From contig JAITKS010000464.1 in the NCBI GenBank assembly GCA_031278315.1, forward strand, positions 1-7,468: a stretch of DNA of 7,468 nt, given 5' to 3'. Shown here one piece after another: positions 6,105 to 7,468 of the stretch; within the stretch, counting starts at the first letter, position 1, and every line of letters starts with the position of its first letter. Origin of the DNA: Planctomycetaceae bacterium. GTDB taxonomy: Bacteria; Planctomycetota; Planctomycetia; Pirellulales; Thermoguttaceae. Below the pieces are notes generated by a model. It was not told the DNA's origin, did no database searches, and worked only from the letters and a program-made list of their open reading frames with translations. The position numbers and the translations under genes are program-made.

Positions 6105-6395
6105 ATGTCAGCAGTTGTAGATGAATTAGTTAAAATAATAGCTAATCGTTTCGGCGTTGAAGAATCAACAATTAAACCAGAGACCGATATCTTAAATGAT
6201 CTCGGTGCAGATTCTCTTGAAATCGCCGAACTTCTGATCGAAATTGAAGATAAATTATCGGTTTCTATAGATGAATCCGAAGTACAAAGCCTTACGACAG
6301 TAGCCGATGTTATTAATTACGTCGAAAAAGTCACGGCTACTAAAGAGAATGATGGTGAAGAATGTAACTGTGGTGAATGTAAACAAAACGAATAA
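6105..6395 (+). CDS. acpP: Acyl carrier protein with Cys-rich C-terminal tail
   Basis: The 96-residue acidic protein carries growing fatty-acyl chains on a phosphopantetheine arm in the cytoplasm. Ser37 in 'DLGADSLEIAELLIEIED' is the attachment site, and residues 1-76 match the four-helix carrier fold in order ('ELVKIIANRFGV', 'LTTVADVINYVEK'). Residues 77-96 are an added tail that includes 'ENDGEECNCGECK', with Cys87, Cys89 and Cys92; ordinary carriers stop at about 75-80 residues and rarely contain cysteine. The start at 6105 is chosen because AAAGGA (6092-6097) lies 7 bases before it; the frame is open upstream to a TTG at 5985, but those residues come from the leader hairpin. It has its own promoter and a terminator 80-120 bases downstream, and no fab gene adjoins it, so it seems monocistronic. 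It could be a second, specialised carrier rather than the housekeeping copy. Confidence 0.93.
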   Translation: MSAVVDELVKIIANRFGVEESTIKPETDILNDLGADSLEIAELLIEIEDKLSVSIDESEVQSLTTVADVINYVEKVTATKENDGEECNCGECKQNE

Positions 6396-6472
6396 CATTT
6401 TTTCGTATGGTTCGTACTCTACAAAATAAAAATTGAATTTTACGAGATACCCGCACGAAAAATATAAAATAA

Positions 6473-6512
6473 CGAAATAAGCGAACTCGGCTTGATCTGT
6501 TCGCTTGTTTTG
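6473..6512 (+). terminator. Rho-independent terminator of acpP
   Basis: AAGCGAAC (6479-6486) and GTTCGCTT (6499-6506) form a perfect 8-bp stem. It extends outward to CGAAAT/GTTTTG with A-U and G-U pairs, giving about 14 pairs around a 12-base loop, then a T-rich run (6508-6540). A- and T-rich DNA also precedes it, so it may work on both strands. Confidence 0.75.
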
Positions 6513-6548
6513 TTTGTTTCGTTTTGTTCTTGTTTTTCTTTTTCACCG

Positions 6549-6606
6549 TTCAATAATCCAGTGTAATATATTAAACACAAGATTACAGAATTACAGGATT
6601 ATTGAA
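6549..6606. repeat. 58-base element with perfect 11-bp terminal inverted repeats
   Basis: TTCAATAATCC (6549-6559) and GGATTATTGAA (6596-6606) are exact reverse complements. Inside are GTGT...ACAC (6561-6578) and two ATTACAG units. It could be a tiny MITE-like or REP-type sequence. Confidence 0.55.
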
Positions 6607-6684
6607 TAAAAAAAAGTACACAGACAATATTGTAACTATTCAGTAGTGTTACTATCTTTGATTATTTCCGATTTTTTTATTAAT

Positions 6685-6746
6685 CGCAGAGAATACAGAG
6701 ATCACACAGAAATCAGAGATCATAGAGAGATCACAGAGAAGGAGAT
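6685..6746 (+). repeat. Degenerate CACAGAGA/AGAGATCA tandem repeat
   Basis: Six or so imperfect units (CGCAGAGA, TACAGAGATCACA, AATCAGAGATCA, AGAGATCACAGAGA) form a purine-rich track with few thymines. Similar strings recur in spacers of some environmental bacteria. No coding sense is evident. Confidence 0.65.
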
Positions 6747-6749
6747 TTT

Positions 6750-6778
6750 GTAATATATTCTATTCAGTAAAATATTTG
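6750..6778 (+). repeat. Dispersed ~23-base repeat, copy 5 (with insertion)
   Basis: GTAATATAT, then six extra bases, then CAGTAAAATATTTG. It begins immediately after the CACAGAGA-type repeat. Confidence 0.45.
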
Positions 6779-6789
6779 TTTTTTACATT

Positions 6790-6804
6790 AGCTCGATAAG
6801 AGCT
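6790..6804. repeat. Small hairpin AGCTC-GATAA-GAGCT
   Basis: Perfect 5-bp arms precede a T-rich run (6805-6817), so it looks like a weak terminator on the plus strand, but no gene ends nearby. Confidence 0.3.
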
Positions 6805-6811
6805 TTCAAAT

Positions 6812-6999
6812 TTTTTTACTGAATCGCCTATTGCAACGGGATAGATTCAAGTTTCCTTCCAACCTCCGGCCCGACGTCCTGAGCAACGGGAAGACTGCTA
6901 TTAAATCACGAATCGTTTATGATCCTGCCGCCCTTTTAGGGATTTGGTTCGGGTTGATATTATTACTCACCCTGTTGGGGCGGACGATTCAGTAAAAAA
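6812..6999. mobile_element. 188-base GC-richer element bounded by a perfect 15-bp inverted repeat
   Basis: TTTTTTACTGAATCG (6812-6826) and CGATTCAGTAAAAAA (6985-6999) are exact reverse complements. CC (6827-6828) and GG (6982-6983) extend the stem past a one-base bulge. The interior is much GC-richer than the flanks and holds small hairpins (CCC-TGTT-GGG at 6970-6979, CCC-TTTTA-GGG at 6931-6941) and GCAACGGGA twice (6833-6841, 6883-6891). The arms can be read as TA-CTGAATCG ... CGATTCAG-TA, fitting a MITE inserted at TA. The alternative is a structured RNA closed by this stem. No protein-coding function is seen. Confidence 0.5.
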
Positions 7000-7171
7000 T
7001 CTTATGCCCTTTCAGAACGAACTTATTTTTATGCGCGAACAGTTACCTTTTTCGTTACAAAAAATAAAACCTGATATGTAAAGATACAATGACGTGTGTC
7101 TCTACGTTACGGAATAAACGTAATATATAGGTGAAATTTTTCAAAGGTTTCTATTTCATTTTTAACTAACC

Positions 7172-7194
7172 GTAATATATCAGCGGAATATTTT
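7172..7194 (+). repeat. Dispersed ~23-base repeat, copy 6
   Basis: GTAATATATCAG-CG-GAATATTTT is nearly identical to the copy at 4212. It is directly followed by TTTGACAGGATAAACAGGAT, a second repeat type. Confidence 0.65.
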
Positions 7195-7380
7195 TTTGAC
7201 AGGATAAACAGGATAGCGGTTAGTGTATAGTGGTTAGTTCGCATGCGGAGATTAGCACGGATTCTAAAGTTCAAATCACTATAGTTTCAAGTTTTGATTC
7301 TTTTAATTTATTAAATATTTTTTTTCAATAAACATCTCAAGTTTTTGTAAGCAATTGTGTATTTTACGTATCGTATTATG

Positions 7381-7404
7381 AGTTCGGCGAAGTGAAGCCG
7401 AATT
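7381..7404 (+). terminator. Possible terminator hairpin near the window end
   Basis: TTCGGC (7383-7388) and GCCGAA (7397-7402), extended by a G-U and an A-U pair, form an 8-bp stem around an 8-base loop, followed by TTTATATTTTATTATATT. No gene in the window ends here, so it may instead be a repeat or serve a neighbour. Confidence 0.4.
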
Positions 7405-7448
7405 TATATTTTATTATATTCATTAAAAAAAACTGCGTTCCGCAAGGT

Positions 7449-7462
7449 AAGCAGGCAGCTCG
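7449..7462 (+). repeat. Second copy of AAGCAGGCAG-CTCG
   Basis: AAGCAGGCAGCTCG here equals 4183-4199 minus one CAG triplet. It is another sign of shared repeat modules between spacers. Confidence 0.4.
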
Positions 7463-7468
7463 AACCGA

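Larger units (their letters stand above)
6396..7468. other. 1.07-kb gene-free region of repeats and hairpins
   Basis: No convincing gene is present; short frames such as the 25-codon one at 7004-7081 lack a ribosome site and arise from repeat sequence. The region holds the acpP terminator, an 11-bp inverted repeat, CACAGAGA-type repeats, the 6812-6999 element, two copies of the 23-base repeat, GACAGGATAAACAGGAT (7199-7215), a doubled GGTTAGT (7218-7238) and a hairpin at 7381-7404. Confidence 0.7.

Noticed and set aside
6340..6546. Minus-strand 68-codon frame
   Set aside because: It covers the end of acpP and its terminator; the product is Lys/Arg-rich from A/T runs.
6829..6981. SRP RNA-like GGAAGGAAAC on the minus strand
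   Set aside because: The conserved AGCAGC partner and symmetric loop of 4.5S RNA are missing.
7004..7081. 25-codon frame MPFQNELIF...
   Set aside because: The frame continues upstream into the 6812-6999 repeat element and has no ribosome site; probably an accident of repeat sequence.
7218..7285. tRNA-like stretch with GGTTAGT and GTTCAAATC
   Set aside because: The putative T-stem does not pair and no acceptor stem can be drawn.

Overview
The window is AT-rich bacterial chromosome, most likely from a member of the Planctomycetota. The evidence is indirect. Two predicted exported proteins have layouts I associate with planctomycete genomes: a PDZ-only protein with a C-terminal 'EAESIDELPDEI' tail, and a protein ending in 'YYGLPEP' plus a membrane helix and basic residues. 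A third ORF looks like the start of a small DUF1573-like protein. The spacers are rich in short dispersed repeats (degenerate CACGAAA, CACAGAGA, GATTACAG and GACAGGATAAACAGGAT strings). The phylum call is inference; pheS is the best marker to test it.

Layout, left to right. Positions 1-613 (minus strand) are a decayed boundary. The 3' part of an IS630-family transposase, interrupted by an in-frame TAG, abuts the N-terminal remnant of a small membrane-anchored protein. That remnant overlaps by 4 bases the upstream 369-residue exported, C-terminally anchored protein (610-1719). A gap with a long inverted repeat follows, then pheS (1997-3013), without pheT beside it. Next on the minus strand are a membrane-anchored protein with an Ig-like middle and three CxxCH heme sites (3211-4128), and a secreted PDZ protein (4459-5523). 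A 581-base divergent spacer holds promoters in both directions and a structured leader. It leads to an acyl carrier protein gene on the plus strand (6105-6395) with a good sigma-70-type promoter, a clear ribosome binding site and a terminator hairpin. From 6396 to 7468 I find no convincing gene, only repeats, hairpins and a discrete GC-richer inverted-repeat-bounded element (6812-6999).

Functionally this is a loose set rather than a pathway: one translation enzyme, one lipid-synthesis carrier, and several envelope or periplasm proteins, mostly single genes separated by 150-600 base spacers. I see no defence system, CRISPR array, tRNA or rRNA. The most notable points are the Cys-rich tail on the carrier protein, a roughly 23-base repeat with a copy in each intergenic gap from 1720 onward, the 6812-6999 element, the inverted repeat after pheS, and the LPEP-type C-terminal tail beside a truncated DUF1573-like gene.
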